Assembly: GCF_028649435.1 (NCBI RefSeq)
Contig: NZ_JAQSIN010000009.1
Length of the DNA: 64,000 bases
From: Curvibacter microcysteis
Lineage (GTDB): Bacteria; Pseudomonadota; Gammaproteobacteria; Burkholderiales; Burkholderiaceae_C
Direction: 5' to 3' (one strand)
Made by a program: the position numbers and the translations under genes. Every line of letters begins with the position of its first letter. Positions within the stretch are counted from its first letter, which is position 1. Shown piece after piece: positions 15,842 through 24,166 of this stretch. The notes beneath the pieces were generated by a model. That model had not been told where the DNA came from. It saw nothing but the letters and a program-made list of their open reading frames with translations, and did not search any database.

Positions 15842-17398
15842 TCAAGCAGCTTGGGTTTCAGGCACGGCCAATCCGAAGTCCTGGGGGTAATGGTTCAAGG
15901 CGGAGAGCACGGGGTAAGGCGTCATGCCGCCCATGGCGCACAGCGAGCCATGCAGCATGGTGTCGCAGAGGTCGCGCAGCAGCTCGACCTGCTGCGGCTG
16001 CGCCGAGCCACCGGCGCGGATCTGGTCGATCACCTCGACACCGCGCGTGGAGCCAATGCGACACGGGGTGCATTTGCCGCAGGATTCCAGCGCGCAGAAC
16101 GCCATCGCGTAGCGGGCCAGCTGCGCGAGGTTGGCGCTGTCGTCGTGCACCACGATGCCGCCGTGGCCGACCACGCCGCCAAACGCGGCATAGGCCTCGT
16201 AGTCCAGCGGCACGTCCCATTTGTCTTCGGGCACATAGGCGCCCAGCGGGCCGCCCACCTGGATCGCCTTGATGGGCCGGCCCGAGGCGGTGCCGCCGCC
16301 GAAGCCGTAGACCAGCTCGCGCAGGGTCAGGCCAAAGGCTTTTTCGACCAGGCCGCCGTGCTTGATGTTGCCAGCCAATTGGAAGGGCAAGGTGCCGTGC
16401 GAGCGGCCCACGCCGTAGTCGCGGTAGAACTGCGCGCCCCGCGCCAGGATGATGGGCGTGGAGGCGAAGGTGATCACGTTGTTGATCACGGTGGGTTGGC
16501 CAAACAGGCCTTGCAGGGCCGGCAGCGGCGGCTTGGCGCGCACGATGCCGCGCTTGCCTTCGATGCTTTCGAGCATCGCGGTTTCTTCACCGCACACATA
16601 AGCCCCCGCGGCCTTGCGCACTTCCAGGTGGAAGCGCTGGCCCGAGCCGAGCACCGAGTCGCCCAGGAAGCCCGCCTCGGTGGCGCGCCGGATGGCCTCG
16701 GTCAAGGTGGCAATCGCGTGCGGGTACTCGGAACGCACATAGACATAGCCCTGGGTGGCGCCCACGGTGACGGCGGCGATGGTCATGCCCTCGATCAGCA
16801 TGTAGGGGTCACCCTCCATGGTCATGCGGTCGGAGTAGGTGCCGGAGTCGCCTTCGTCGGCATTGCAGACCACGTACTTCTGGGCGGCCTGGGCACCCGC
16901 CACGGTCTTCCATTTGATGCCGGCCGGGAAGGCGGCACCGCCCCGACCGCGCAGGCCGGAGTGGGTGACCTCCTGGATCAGCGCGGCGCTGTCCAGGGTC
17001 AGCGCGCGGCGCAGGCCGGCCCAGCCTTCGTGGGCCTCGTAGTCGGCCAGGCTCAGCGGGTCGGTCACGCCCATGCGGCGGAAGGTCAGGCGCTCTTGCA
17101 GCGCCAGGTAAGGAATTTGTTCGGTCACGCCATGGCGCAAAGGGTGGTCGCCACCTTGCAGCAGGCCGGCAGCCAGCAGGCCCGGCACGTCTTCCGCAGC
17201 GACCGGGCCGTAGGCGATGCGGCCTTGCGGGGTTTGCACCTCGACCAGGGGCTCGAGCCAGAACAGCCCGCGTGAGCTGTTGCGCACCAGCTCAATGGAA
17301 TCGCCCGCAGCACTTTGCAGGGCTTGGGCCACGTCGTCAGCACCGACCGCCAAGGCGGCGGAGTCACAGGGAATGTAGACACGCACAGGGTTGCTCAT
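15842..17398 (-). CDS. fdsB: NAD-dependent formate dehydrogenase beta subunit (NuoF-like)
   Basis: A 518-residue flavoprotein subunit that reduces NAD+. An N-terminal thioredoxin-like domain (MSNPVRVYIPCDS...) is followed by the NuoF core: FMN/NAD-binding GLRGRGGAAFPAGIKW and CNADEGDSGTYSDR, a SLBB-like middle, and the C-terminal [4Fe-4S] site ESCGKCTPCRIGS with a distal cysteine in MLHGSLCAMGG. It lies 10 bases upstream of fdsA and 3 bases after fdsG. Confidence 0.97.
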   Translation of the reverse strand: MSNPVRVYIPCDSAALAVGADDVAQALQSAAGDSIELVRNSSRGLFWLEPLVEVQTPQGRIAYGPVAAEDVPGLLAAGLLQGGDHPLRHGVTEQIPYLALQERLTFRRMGVTDPLSLADYEAHEGWAGLRRALTLDSAALIQEVTHSGLRGRGGAAFPAGIKWKTVAGAQAAQKYVVCNADEGDSGTYSDRMTMEGDPYMLIEGMTIAAVTVGATQGYVYVRSEYPHAIATLTEAIRRATEAGFLGDSVLGSGQRFHLEVRKAAGAYVCGEETAMLESIEGKRGIVRAKPPLPALQGLFGQPTVINNVITFASTPIILARGAQFYRDYGVGRSHGTLPFQLAGNIKHGGLVEKAFGLTLRELVYGFGGGTASGRPIKAIQVGGPLGAYVPEDKWDVPLDYEAYAAFGGVVGHGGIVVHDDSANLAQLARYAMAFCALESCGKCTPCRIGSTRGVEVIDQIRAGGSAQPQQVELLRDLCDTMLHGSLCAMGGMTPYPVLSALNHYPQDFGLAVPETQAA

Positions 17399-17401
17399 GG
17401 C

Positions 17402-17923
17402 TCAGGCCTCCACAGGGTTGAGTCGGGCCAGCAGGCCATCGAAGCGCGCGGTGTTGAGCCGGGCATGCACCTGCTCGTCCACCGCCATGGCCGGCGAGGA
17501 CGCGCACAGGCCCAGGCAGTAAACCGGGCTCAGGGTCAGGCGGCCGTCGGCGCTCAAGCCACCATGCTCGGTGTCACTGCAACCCAGGCGGGCACAGGCA
17601 TGGGCCCACAGGGCTTCACCACCTCGGGCCTGGCAGGCCTCGGCGCGGCAGACCTGCAGCACATGCTGACCCGGCGGCTGGGTGCGGAAGTGGTGGTAGT
17701 AACTGAGCACCCCGTGCACCTCGGCGCGCGACAGGTTCAGGGCCTGCGCGACCAGGGGCACGCCCTCGGCGGGCACGTAACCGAGCTGGTCCTGGATGCC
17801 GTGCAGGATGGGCAGCAAGGCACCGGGCAGGTGGCTGTGCTCGGCAATGGCTTGCCGCACGGCCTGCAAGGCCAGGTCCTCGCCGGGCTGGGCGGGGTTC
17901 GCGTCGGGGGTGGGGGTGCTCAT
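17402..17923 (-). CDS. fdsG: NAD-dependent formate dehydrogenase gamma subunit (NuoE-like)
   Basis: A 173-residue thioredoxin-like [2Fe-2S] subunit. Cluster cysteines are in VCRAEACQARGG and the PVYCLGLCASSPA segment, as in NuoE. It pairs with FdsB in the diaphorase part. It is the first structural subunit, 38 bases after the MFS carrier gene; 3-bp spacing to fdsB indicates tight coupling. Confidence 0.95.
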   Translation of the reverse strand: MSTPTPDANPAQPGEDLALQAVRQAIAEHSHLPGALLPILHGIQDQLGYVPAEGVPLVAQALNLSRAEVHGVLSYYHHFRTQPPGQHVLQVCRAEACQARGGEALWAHACARLGCSDTEHGGLSADGRLTLSPVYCLGLCASSPAMAVDEQVHARLNTARFDGLLARLNPVEA

Positions 17924-17961
17924 GGGGTCCTCTTCAATCAGGGTTCAGCAGGTGGGCGGCC

Positions 17962-19590
17962 TCAGGCAAACAGCTTGGCCACGCTGAGCAAGGTGCGGTA
18001 GACGCCCCAGGCCAGCGGGATGCCCACGGCGGCCCAGGCCAGCGCCACGACCACGGGGCTCACGCCGTCGTTGCCCGCGCCGCTGCCACCCACTTCGGAG
18101 GCCGAGGCCTTTTCGTGGGCCAGGCGTTTTTCTTCGGCCAATTCGGCGTCGTTCATGAACCACTTGTCCGCCACAGGGCGCACCAGCAGGTTGCAGATCA
18201 GGCCGATGACCAGCATGCCAGTCAGGATGTACATGGTCTGGTTGTAGACCTGCTCACGCGGGATGCCCAGGCTCAGCTGGTACTCGCGCATGTAGTTCAC
18301 CACCACCGGGCCCAAGATGCCGGCCGTGGCCCAGGCAGTGAGCAGCCGGCCGTGGATGGCGCCCACAAACTGGGTGCCAAACAGGTCGGCCAGGTAGGCG
18401 GGCACCGTGGCAAAGCCGCCGCCGTACATGCTCAAGATGATGCAGAAGGCGCCCACGAACAAGAACACGCTGCCGGCGGCTGCGCTGCCCGGGATGCCGA
18501 AGTACAGCACGCCGCCCAGCACGAAGAACACCACGTAGGTGAGCTTGCGGCCCAGCTTGTCGGACAGGCTGGCCCAGAAGAAGCGGCCACCAATGTTGAA
18601 CAGGCTCAGCAGCGCGGTGAAGCCTGCGGCCACGCCGGCAATCGCCGCCAGCTGGGTCTTGTCGAGTTCACTGAACTTGGCCGACACCCCGATCAGGGAG
18701 CCACCAAACACCTCTTGCAGCATGGGCGAGGCCATGCCGATCACGCCAATGCCGGCGCTCACGTTCATGCACAGCACCATCCAGACCAGCCAGAATTGCG
18801 GGATCTTGAAGGCGTTCTTCACGTGCACGTGGCGCTGCGTGATCATGGTGTTGGCCGCGTTGATGGCCGGCGGGGTCCAGCCGGCGGGCTTCCAGCCGGT
18901 GGCCGGCACCCGGTAACCCAGGGCGCCCGCCATCATGAAGACGAAGTAGATCAGCGCCATCACGATGAAGGTGGGCATCACGCCCACGCTTTCGGGGGTG
19001 GCAAAGACCTTCATCAGGTCCGCCGCCAGCGGCGAGCCGATCATGGCGCCGCCCCCAAAGCCCATGATGGCCATGCCGGTGGCCATGCCCCGGCGGTCCG
19101 GGAACCACTTGATCAATGTGGACACGGGCGAGATGTAGCCCAGGCCCAGCCCGATGCCCCCGATCACGCCGGAGCCCAGCAGCATCATCCAAAACTGGTG
19201 CAGGTAAATGCCCAGCGCCGAGAACAGCATGCCGCCGCACCAGCACAGGGCCGACACGACGCCGGCTTTGCGCGGGCCTGCGCGCTCCAGCCAGCCGCCC
19301 CAGATGGCGGCCGAGGAGCCCAGGAAGACGAAGAACAAGGTGTACATCCAGCCCAGCGTGGAGATCTTCCAATCGCAGCTGGTGGTGAACATTTCTGCGA
19401 AGAAGCCCACTTCAGGGCCGCATTTGATGCTCTCTTTGATGCCCAGCGCCTTGGAAAGCGGCAGCCAGAACACCGAGAAGCCATAGGCCATGCCGATGCA
19501 CAAATGAATCGCGAGCGCCGCCGGCGGCACCAGCCACCGATTGAAGCCGGGGCCCGCAATGATGCGTTCCTTGTCCAGAAAACCAGCCAT
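17962..19590 (-). CDS. OFA-family MFS transporter (oxalate/formate antiporter type)
   Basis: A 542-residue 12-TM major facilitator. The N terminus (GFNRWLVPPAALAIHLCIGMAYGFSVFW region) and the loop WFPDRRGMATGMAIMGFGGGAMIGSP are OFA-family landmarks. The C terminus has an extra membrane span. A GGAGAC ribosome site precedes the ATG. Being first in line before fdsG with a 38-base gap, it most likely moves formate or a precursor such as oxalate for the dehydrogenase. The substrate is inferred from context and family. Confidence 0.88.
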   Translation of the reverse strand: MAGFLDKERIIAGPGFNRWLVPPAALAIHLCIGMAYGFSVFWLPLSKALGIKESIKCGPEVGFFAEMFTTSCDWKISTLGWMYTLFFVFLGSSAAIWGGWLERAGPRKAGVVSALCWCGGMLFSALGIYLHQFWMMLLGSGVIGGIGLGLGYISPVSTLIKWFPDRRGMATGMAIMGFGGGAMIGSPLAADLMKVFATPESVGVMPTFIVMALIYFVFMMAGALGYRVPATGWKPAGWTPPAINAANTMITQRHVHVKNAFKIPQFWLVWMVLCMNVSAGIGVIGMASPMLQEVFGGSLIGVSAKFSELDKTQLAAIAGVAAGFTALLSLFNIGGRFFWASLSDKLGRKLTYVVFFVLGGVLYFGIPGSAAAGSVFLFVGAFCIILSMYGGGFATVPAYLADLFGTQFVGAIHGRLLTAWATAGILGPVVVNYMREYQLSLGIPREQVYNQTMYILTGMLVIGLICNLLVRPVADKWFMNDAELAEEKRLAHEKASASEVGGSGAGNDGVSPVVVALAWAAVGIPLAWGVYRTLLSVAKLFA

Positions 19591-19730
19591 GAGTTTGTCT
19601 CCGTTTCTTGATCAGAGTGTCTTGTCGATCTTGTTATCTGGCGCTCCGCCCAGGCTTGCAAAAAGCCTGAGCTCAGGGGCGTGCCGGAGCGCCGGACGCG
19701 AGTGTGTTCGGCCTGGGTAAGCCGGTCAAA

Positions 19731-19756
19731 TTGAATCGGCGTATGCCGAGATTCAA
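19731..19756. promoter_or_regulatory. Inverted repeat, candidate LysR operator for the formate operon
   Basis: TTGAATC (19731-19737) and GATTCAA (19750-19756) are perfect inverted arms around a 12-base centre that itself contains GGC-GTAT-GCC. The site lies about 140 bases upstream of the MFS carrier start and 70 bases beyond the LysR stop, the only sizeable gap in the module. Its size and dyad fit LysR-type recognition sites. Function is inferred. Confidence 0.45.
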
Positions 19757-19825
19757 AAAAGAAATGTACCCCTGGGAATACCCGCGATCGGGCAAGTCCA
19801 AAGGCTTTTTGAGGGGATGAAAGGC

Positions 19826-20782
19826 TTAGGCGCCCGCCGCCGGGGCGCCACTGTGCTGGGCCGCATGGGCCAGCCAGGAGGGCTGGCGCGCCAAGGCCAG
19901 CGCGGCCTCCAGCGCGCGTGAGGGGCGCTCGGCCTGGGTCAGCATGAAGCCGATCGGGGTCTGCACCTCGGGGCTGATCAACGGCAGCGCTTCCAACTCG
20001 CCGTAGCCCCGCGCCGCGCCCACCAAGGCGCCGGGCAGCACCGCACACACCTCGCCGGCCACCACGCTGAGCGACAGGGTGAGGATGGAGTTGGTTTCGA
20101 TCACCGGCTTGACTTCGGCCCCGGCCAGGGCGAAAGCGCTGTCGACGATGGTGCGGTTGTGCATGTCAGGGGTGAGCAGGCACAGAGGCAATTCGGCCGC
20201 GGCCAGCCAGCTGATGGCCTGGCCGCGCTGCAGGCCCAGGGTGCCGGGCGGCGGGCGCAGCGGGCTGCGCCGCACGAGGAAATAGTGTTCGGTGTACTGG
20301 GGCAAAGCCTGCACCGCCGGGTTGCGGCCCAAGCGGTCGGTGTAGCCCAGGCCCAGGTCCAGGCTCAAGGCTTCCAGCCCGTTCTCAATCTCGGGCGAGG
20401 ACAGGGACAGCACCACGGGCCGAATGCCTGGGTACAGCGCCTGCAATCGCGCTGCAAACCGCGCCACGATGGGCATGGCCGTGGGCACAGCCCCGATGCG
20501 CAGCGTGCCTCGGGGCCGGTCCGCTTCGCTTTCCAGGTCCTGCTGCAGCAACTCATGCTCGCGCAACATGCGGCGCGCCGTGACCAGCACGCGCTCGCCC
20601 TCCGCCGTCAAACCCGCGTATTGGCGCGTACGCTTGACGATGACCACACCGAACTCCGACTCCAGCGCTCGCAAGGCGTTGGACAGGGCCGGCTGGGTGA
20701 TGTGGCAGGCCTGGGCCGCGCGCCCGAAGTGCTGGTGCTCGCTCAGCGACACCAGGTAGCGCAGGGAGGCCAGGATGTTCAT
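19826..20782 (-). CDS. fdsR: LysR-family transcriptional regulator of the formate operon
   Basis: A 318-residue LysR-type regulator with an N-terminal winged HTH (MNILASLRYLVSLSEHQHFGRAAQACHITQPALSNALRALE region) and a periplasmic-binding-protein-like effector domain from ~residue 90. It lies upstream of the OFA carrier on the same strand, so it probably controls the fds genes; the name fdsR is given by position only. It could also be transcribed together with apbC upstream (19-base gap). Confidence 0.82.
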   Translation of the reverse strand: MNILASLRYLVSLSEHQHFGRAAQACHITQPALSNALRALESEFGVVIVKRTRQYAGLTAEGERVLVTARRMLREHELLQQDLESEADRPRGTLRIGAVPTAMPIVARFAARLQALYPGIRPVVLSLSSPEIENGLEALSLDLGLGYTDRLGRNPAVQALPQYTEHYFLVRRSPLRPPPGTLGLQRGQAISWLAAAELPLCLLTPDMHNRTIVDSAFALAGAEVKPVIETNSILTLSLSVVAGEVCAVLPGALVGAARGYGELEALPLISPEVQTPIGFMLTQAERPSRALEAALALARQPSWLAHAAQHSGAPAAGA

Positions 20783-20801
20783 GCGCGGGCGCGGAGCGGT
20801 C

Positions 20802-21890
20802 TCAGGTGCCTTGGCTGACCGTGATGGTCGGGAACTTGGAGGAGAAGTCCTTGGCCTGCTCGGCCACCTTCAGCGCCACCTTGCGGGCCACGGTCTTGTA
20901 CAGGCCTGCGACCTCGCTGTCGGGCGCGGCCACCACAGTGGGGGTGCCGCTGTCGGCTTGCAGGCGGATGTTGATGTCCAACGGCAAGGCGCCCAGGTAG
21001 TCCATCTTGTAGTCCAGCGCCATGCGCTGGCCGCCATCGGCACCAAAGATGTGCTCGACATGGCCGCACTGGCTGCAGACGTGGACCGCCATGTTTTCGA
21101 CGATGCCGAGGATGGGCACGCCCACCTTCTCGAACATCTTGATGCCCTTGCGTGCGTCCAGCAGGGCGATGTCCTGCGGCGTGGTCACGACCACGGCGCC
21201 GGTGATGGGCACGCGCTGAGACAGGGTCAGCTGGATGTCGCCAGTGCCGGGCGGCATGTCCACGATCAGGTAATCCAGGTCTTTCCAGTTGGTCTGGCGC
21301 AGCAGTTGCTCCAGCGCCTGGGTGGCCATGGGGCCGCGCCAGATCATGGCTTCATCCGGGGCCACCAGGAAACCGATCGACATCACCTGCACGCCGTGCT
21401 TGACCATGGGCTCCATGGTCTTGCCGTCGGCGCTCTCGGGCCGGCCTTCGATGCCCATCATCATGGGCTGGCTGGGGCCGTAAATGTCGGCGTCGAGCAG
21501 ACCGACGCTGGCGCCTTCAGCCGCCAGGGCCAGGGCCAGGTTGGCGGCCGTGGTGCTCTTGCCCACCCCGCCCTTGCCCGAGGCCACGGCAATGATGTTG
21601 CGCACCTGCGGCAGCAAAGGCACGCCGCGTTGCACCGCGTGCGGCACCACCCGGGTGTAGACGCGGGCGCTGACCTGGTCCACGCCGGGCACGCTGCGTG
21701 CTGCGGACTCCAGGGAGGCCGTCAGGCTGGGGATCACCGAGCGGGCCGGGTAGGCCAGTTCCACATCAAACGACACCGAGGCGCCTTGCACCTGGAGGTT
21801 TTTCAGGGCCTTGGTGGAGACGAAATCTTTACCGGTGTGGGGGTCAATGACGGTCTGCAGGGCCTGGAGCAGGGCTTCGGTCGTGGGCAT
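20802..21890 (-). CDS. apbC: Iron-sulfur cluster carrier ApbC/Mrp
   Basis: A 362-residue P-loop protein. An N-terminal MIP18/DUF59 domain (~1-85) precedes the Mrp ATPase with deviant Walker A GKGGVGKST at residues 105-113, DADIYGPSQP and DYLIVDMPPGTGD. The CxxC in VHVCSQCGHVE holds the bridging [4Fe-4S] cluster at the dimer interface. It transfers clusters to apo-proteins in the cytoplasm. It is divergent from metG, the usual neighbour in proteobacteria. Confidence 0.95.
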   Translation of the reverse strand: MPTTEALLQALQTVIDPHTGKDFVSTKALKNLQVQGASVSFDVELAYPARSVIPSLTASLESAARSVPGVDQVSARVYTRVVPHAVQRGVPLLPQVRNIIAVASGKGGVGKSTTAANLALALAAEGASVGLLDADIYGPSQPMMMGIEGRPESADGKTMEPMVKHGVQVMSIGFLVAPDEAMIWRGPMATQALEQLLRQTNWKDLDYLIVDMPPGTGDIQLTLSQRVPITGAVVVTTPQDIALLDARKGIKMFEKVGVPILGIVENMAVHVCSQCGHVEHIFGADGGQRMALDYKMDYLGALPLDINIRLQADSGTPTVVAAPDSEVAGLYKTVARKVALKVAEQAKDFSSKFPTITVSQGT

Positions 21891-22087
21891 GGGCGGTTGT
21901 GAGGTGTGAATTTTTGACAGGCGCCGAGTTTAGGCCTGTCTGTGCCCCAGAACCGCCACGGGGCCAGCAATCGCCGCTGCGCCCAGGGGTTTTGTGCTCT
22001 GAGGCGGGCCTCGCCCGGCGCCGCGCGGGCCCCGGCGAACGCGGCGCCGCACCAGCACCTAAAATCAGGGATTCGTCTGGAACCCCA

Positions 22088-24166
22088 ATGACCGCCATGT
22101 CCGCCCCACGCAAGCTTTTTGTCACCACCGCCCTGCCCTACGCCAACGGCAACTTCCACATCGGCCACATCATGGAATACATCCAGGCCGACATCTGGGT
22201 GCGGACGCAGCGCATGCTCGGCCACCAGGTGAACTTCGTCGGCGCCGACGACACCCATGGCGCGCCGATCATGATCGCGGCCGAAAAAGCGGGCAAAACG
22301 CCACAGCAGTTCGTGGCCGACATCGCGGCGGGCCGCAAGCCCTACCTGGACGGCTTTCACATTGCTTTTGACAACTGGCACAGCACCGACGCGCCCGAGA
22401 ACCACACCCTGGCGCGCCAGATCTACCTGGACCTGCAGGCTGCCGGCCTGATCGAAACCCGCGTGATCGAGCAGTTCTTCGACCCCGAAAAGAACATGTT
22501 CCTGCCCGACCGCTTCATCAAGGGCGAATGCCCGAAGTGCCACGCCAAGGACCAGTACGGCGACAACTGCGAAGTCTGCGGCGCGGTCTACGCCCCCACC
22601 GACTTGATTGAGCCCTTCTCGGCCCTGTCGGGTGCCAAGCCGGTGCTGAAGAGCTCGGAGCACTTCTTCTTCAAGCTGTCCGACCCACGCTGCGTGGCCT
22701 TTCTCGAGCAGTGGACCCAAGACGGTCGACTGCAGCCCGAGGTGGCCAACAAGGTCAAGGAATGGTTCACCGTGCGCACCAACCCCGATGGAACCCAGAG
22801 CGAAGGCCTGGGCGACTGGGACATCAGCCGCGACGCGCCCTACTTCGGCATCGAAATTCCCAATGCGCCCGGCAAGTATTTCTATGTCTGGCTGGACGCC
22901 CCCGTGGGCTACCTGGCCTCGCTGAAGAACCTGCTCGATCAGCGCGGGGAGAGCTACGACGACTACATGGCCGACCCGGCGCTGGAGCAGTTCCACTTCA
23001 TCGGCAAGGACATCGTCACCTTCCACACCTTGTTCTGGCCCGCCATGCTGAAGTTCAGCGGCCGCAAGACGCCGGACTCGGTGTTTGTGCACGGCTTCCT
23101 GACCGTGAACAACGGCGAGAAGATGAGCAAGAGCCGCGGCACGGGTCTGGACCCGCTGAAGTACCTGAGCCTGGGCATGAACCCGGAGTGGCTGCGCTAC
23201 TACCTGGCCGCCAAGCTCAGTGCGCGCAATGAAGACGTGGACTTCAACCCCGACGATTTCATGGCCCGCGTCAACTCCGACCTGATTGGCAAGTACGTGA
23301 ACATCGCCTCGCGCGCCGCGGGCTTCATCCACAAGCGTTTTGGCGGGCAGCTGGGCGCGGTGTCGGCCGAGGGCAAGGCACTCCTGGAGCCGCTGCAAAG
23401 CGCCTGCCCAGAGGTGGCAGCGCTGCTGGCAGAGCGCGAGTACGGCAAGGCCTTGCGTGAAATCATGCTGCTGGCCGACCGCATCAACGAGTACGTGGAC
23501 CAAAACAAGCCCTGGGAACTGGCCAAGCAAGAGGGCATGGACGCCCGCTTGCAAGACGTTTGCAGCACCTGCATCGAGGCGTTCCGCCTGCTCAGCATCC
23601 TGCTCAAACCGGTGATGCCGAGCCTGGCCCTGCAGGTCGAGGCCTTCTTGAACGTCGCGCCTTTGGACTTTGCCAGCGCGCAAAGCCTGTTGGGCGCAGG
23701 TCACCGCATCAACGAATACAAGCACCTGATGCAGCGCGTGGACATCAAGCAGCTCGAAGCCCTGTTTGAACCGCCTGCCGCGCCCGAACCCGAGCGGCTG
23801 GTCCCCGGCGGCGAGGAACTGGCGCCCACCATCACCATCGACGACTTTGCCAAGATCGACCTGCGCATCGCGCAGATCGTGAACTGCGAAGCCGTGGAGG
23901 GTTCCACCAAGCTGCTGCGCCTGACCCTGGATGTGGGTGAAGGCCGCCACCGCAATGTGTTCAGCGGCATTGCCAGCGTCTACCAACCTGCAGACCTGGT
24001 GGGCAAGCTGACCGTGATGGTGGCCAATCTGGCCCCGCGCAAGATGAAGTTTGGCGTCAGCGAGGGCATGGTGCTGGCCGCCAGCCATGGCGACGAAAAA
24101 GCCAACCCCGGGATTTACGTGCTGAGCCCTGGCCCCGGCGCATTGCCTGGCATGCGCGTGCGCTGA
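22088..24166 (+). CDS. metG: Methionyl-tRNA synthetase
   Basis: A 692-residue class I aminoacyl-tRNA synthetase. HIGH is at residues 24-27 (PYANGNFHIGHI); the zinc knuckle is CPKCHAKDQYGDNCEVC; KMSKS is near residue 345 (EKMSKSRGTG). The C-terminal ~110 residues form an EMAP/Trbp111-type tRNA-binding domain (IDDFAKIDLRIAQIVNCE). The start at 22088 (MTAMSAPRKLF) is used; an ATG three codons later is equally possible. The last 52 bases overlap the convergent membrane GGDEF gene. Confidence 0.97.
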   Translation: MTAMSAPRKLFVTTALPYANGNFHIGHIMEYIQADIWVRTQRMLGHQVNFVGADDTHGAPIMIAAEKAGKTPQQFVADIAAGRKPYLDGFHIAFDNWHSTDAPENHTLARQIYLDLQAAGLIETRVIEQFFDPEKNMFLPDRFIKGECPKCHAKDQYGDNCEVCGAVYAPTDLIEPFSALSGAKPVLKSSEHFFFKLSDPRCVAFLEQWTQDGRLQPEVANKVKEWFTVRTNPDGTQSEGLGDWDISRDAPYFGIEIPNAPGKYFYVWLDAPVGYLASLKNLLDQRGESYDDYMADPALEQFHFIGKDIVTFHTLFWPAMLKFSGRKTPDSVFVHGFLTVNNGEKMSKSRGTGLDPLKYLSLGMNPEWLRYYLAAKLSARNEDVDFNPDDFMARVNSDLIGKYVNIASRAAGFIHKRFGGQLGAVSAEGKALLEPLQSACPEVAALLAEREYGKALREIMLLADRINEYVDQNKPWELAKQEGMDARLQDVCSTCIEAFRLLSILLKPVMPSLALQVEAFLNVAPLDFASAQSLLGAGHRINEYKHLMQRVDIKQLEALFEPPAAPEPERLVPGGEELAPTITIDDFAKIDLRIAQIVNCEAVEGSTKLLRLTLDVGEGRHRNVFSGIASVYQPADLVGKLTVMVANLAPRKMKFGVSEGMVLAASHGDEKANPGIYVLSPGPGALPGMRVR

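Noticed and set aside
14161..16272. 703-codon open frame on plus opposite fdsA and fdsB
   Set aside because: Shadow of genes with fully readable cluster motifs; no recognisable domain.
21803..24088. 761-codon open frame on minus opposite metG
   Set aside because: Low-information His/Gln/Val/Gly composition and complete overlap with metG.
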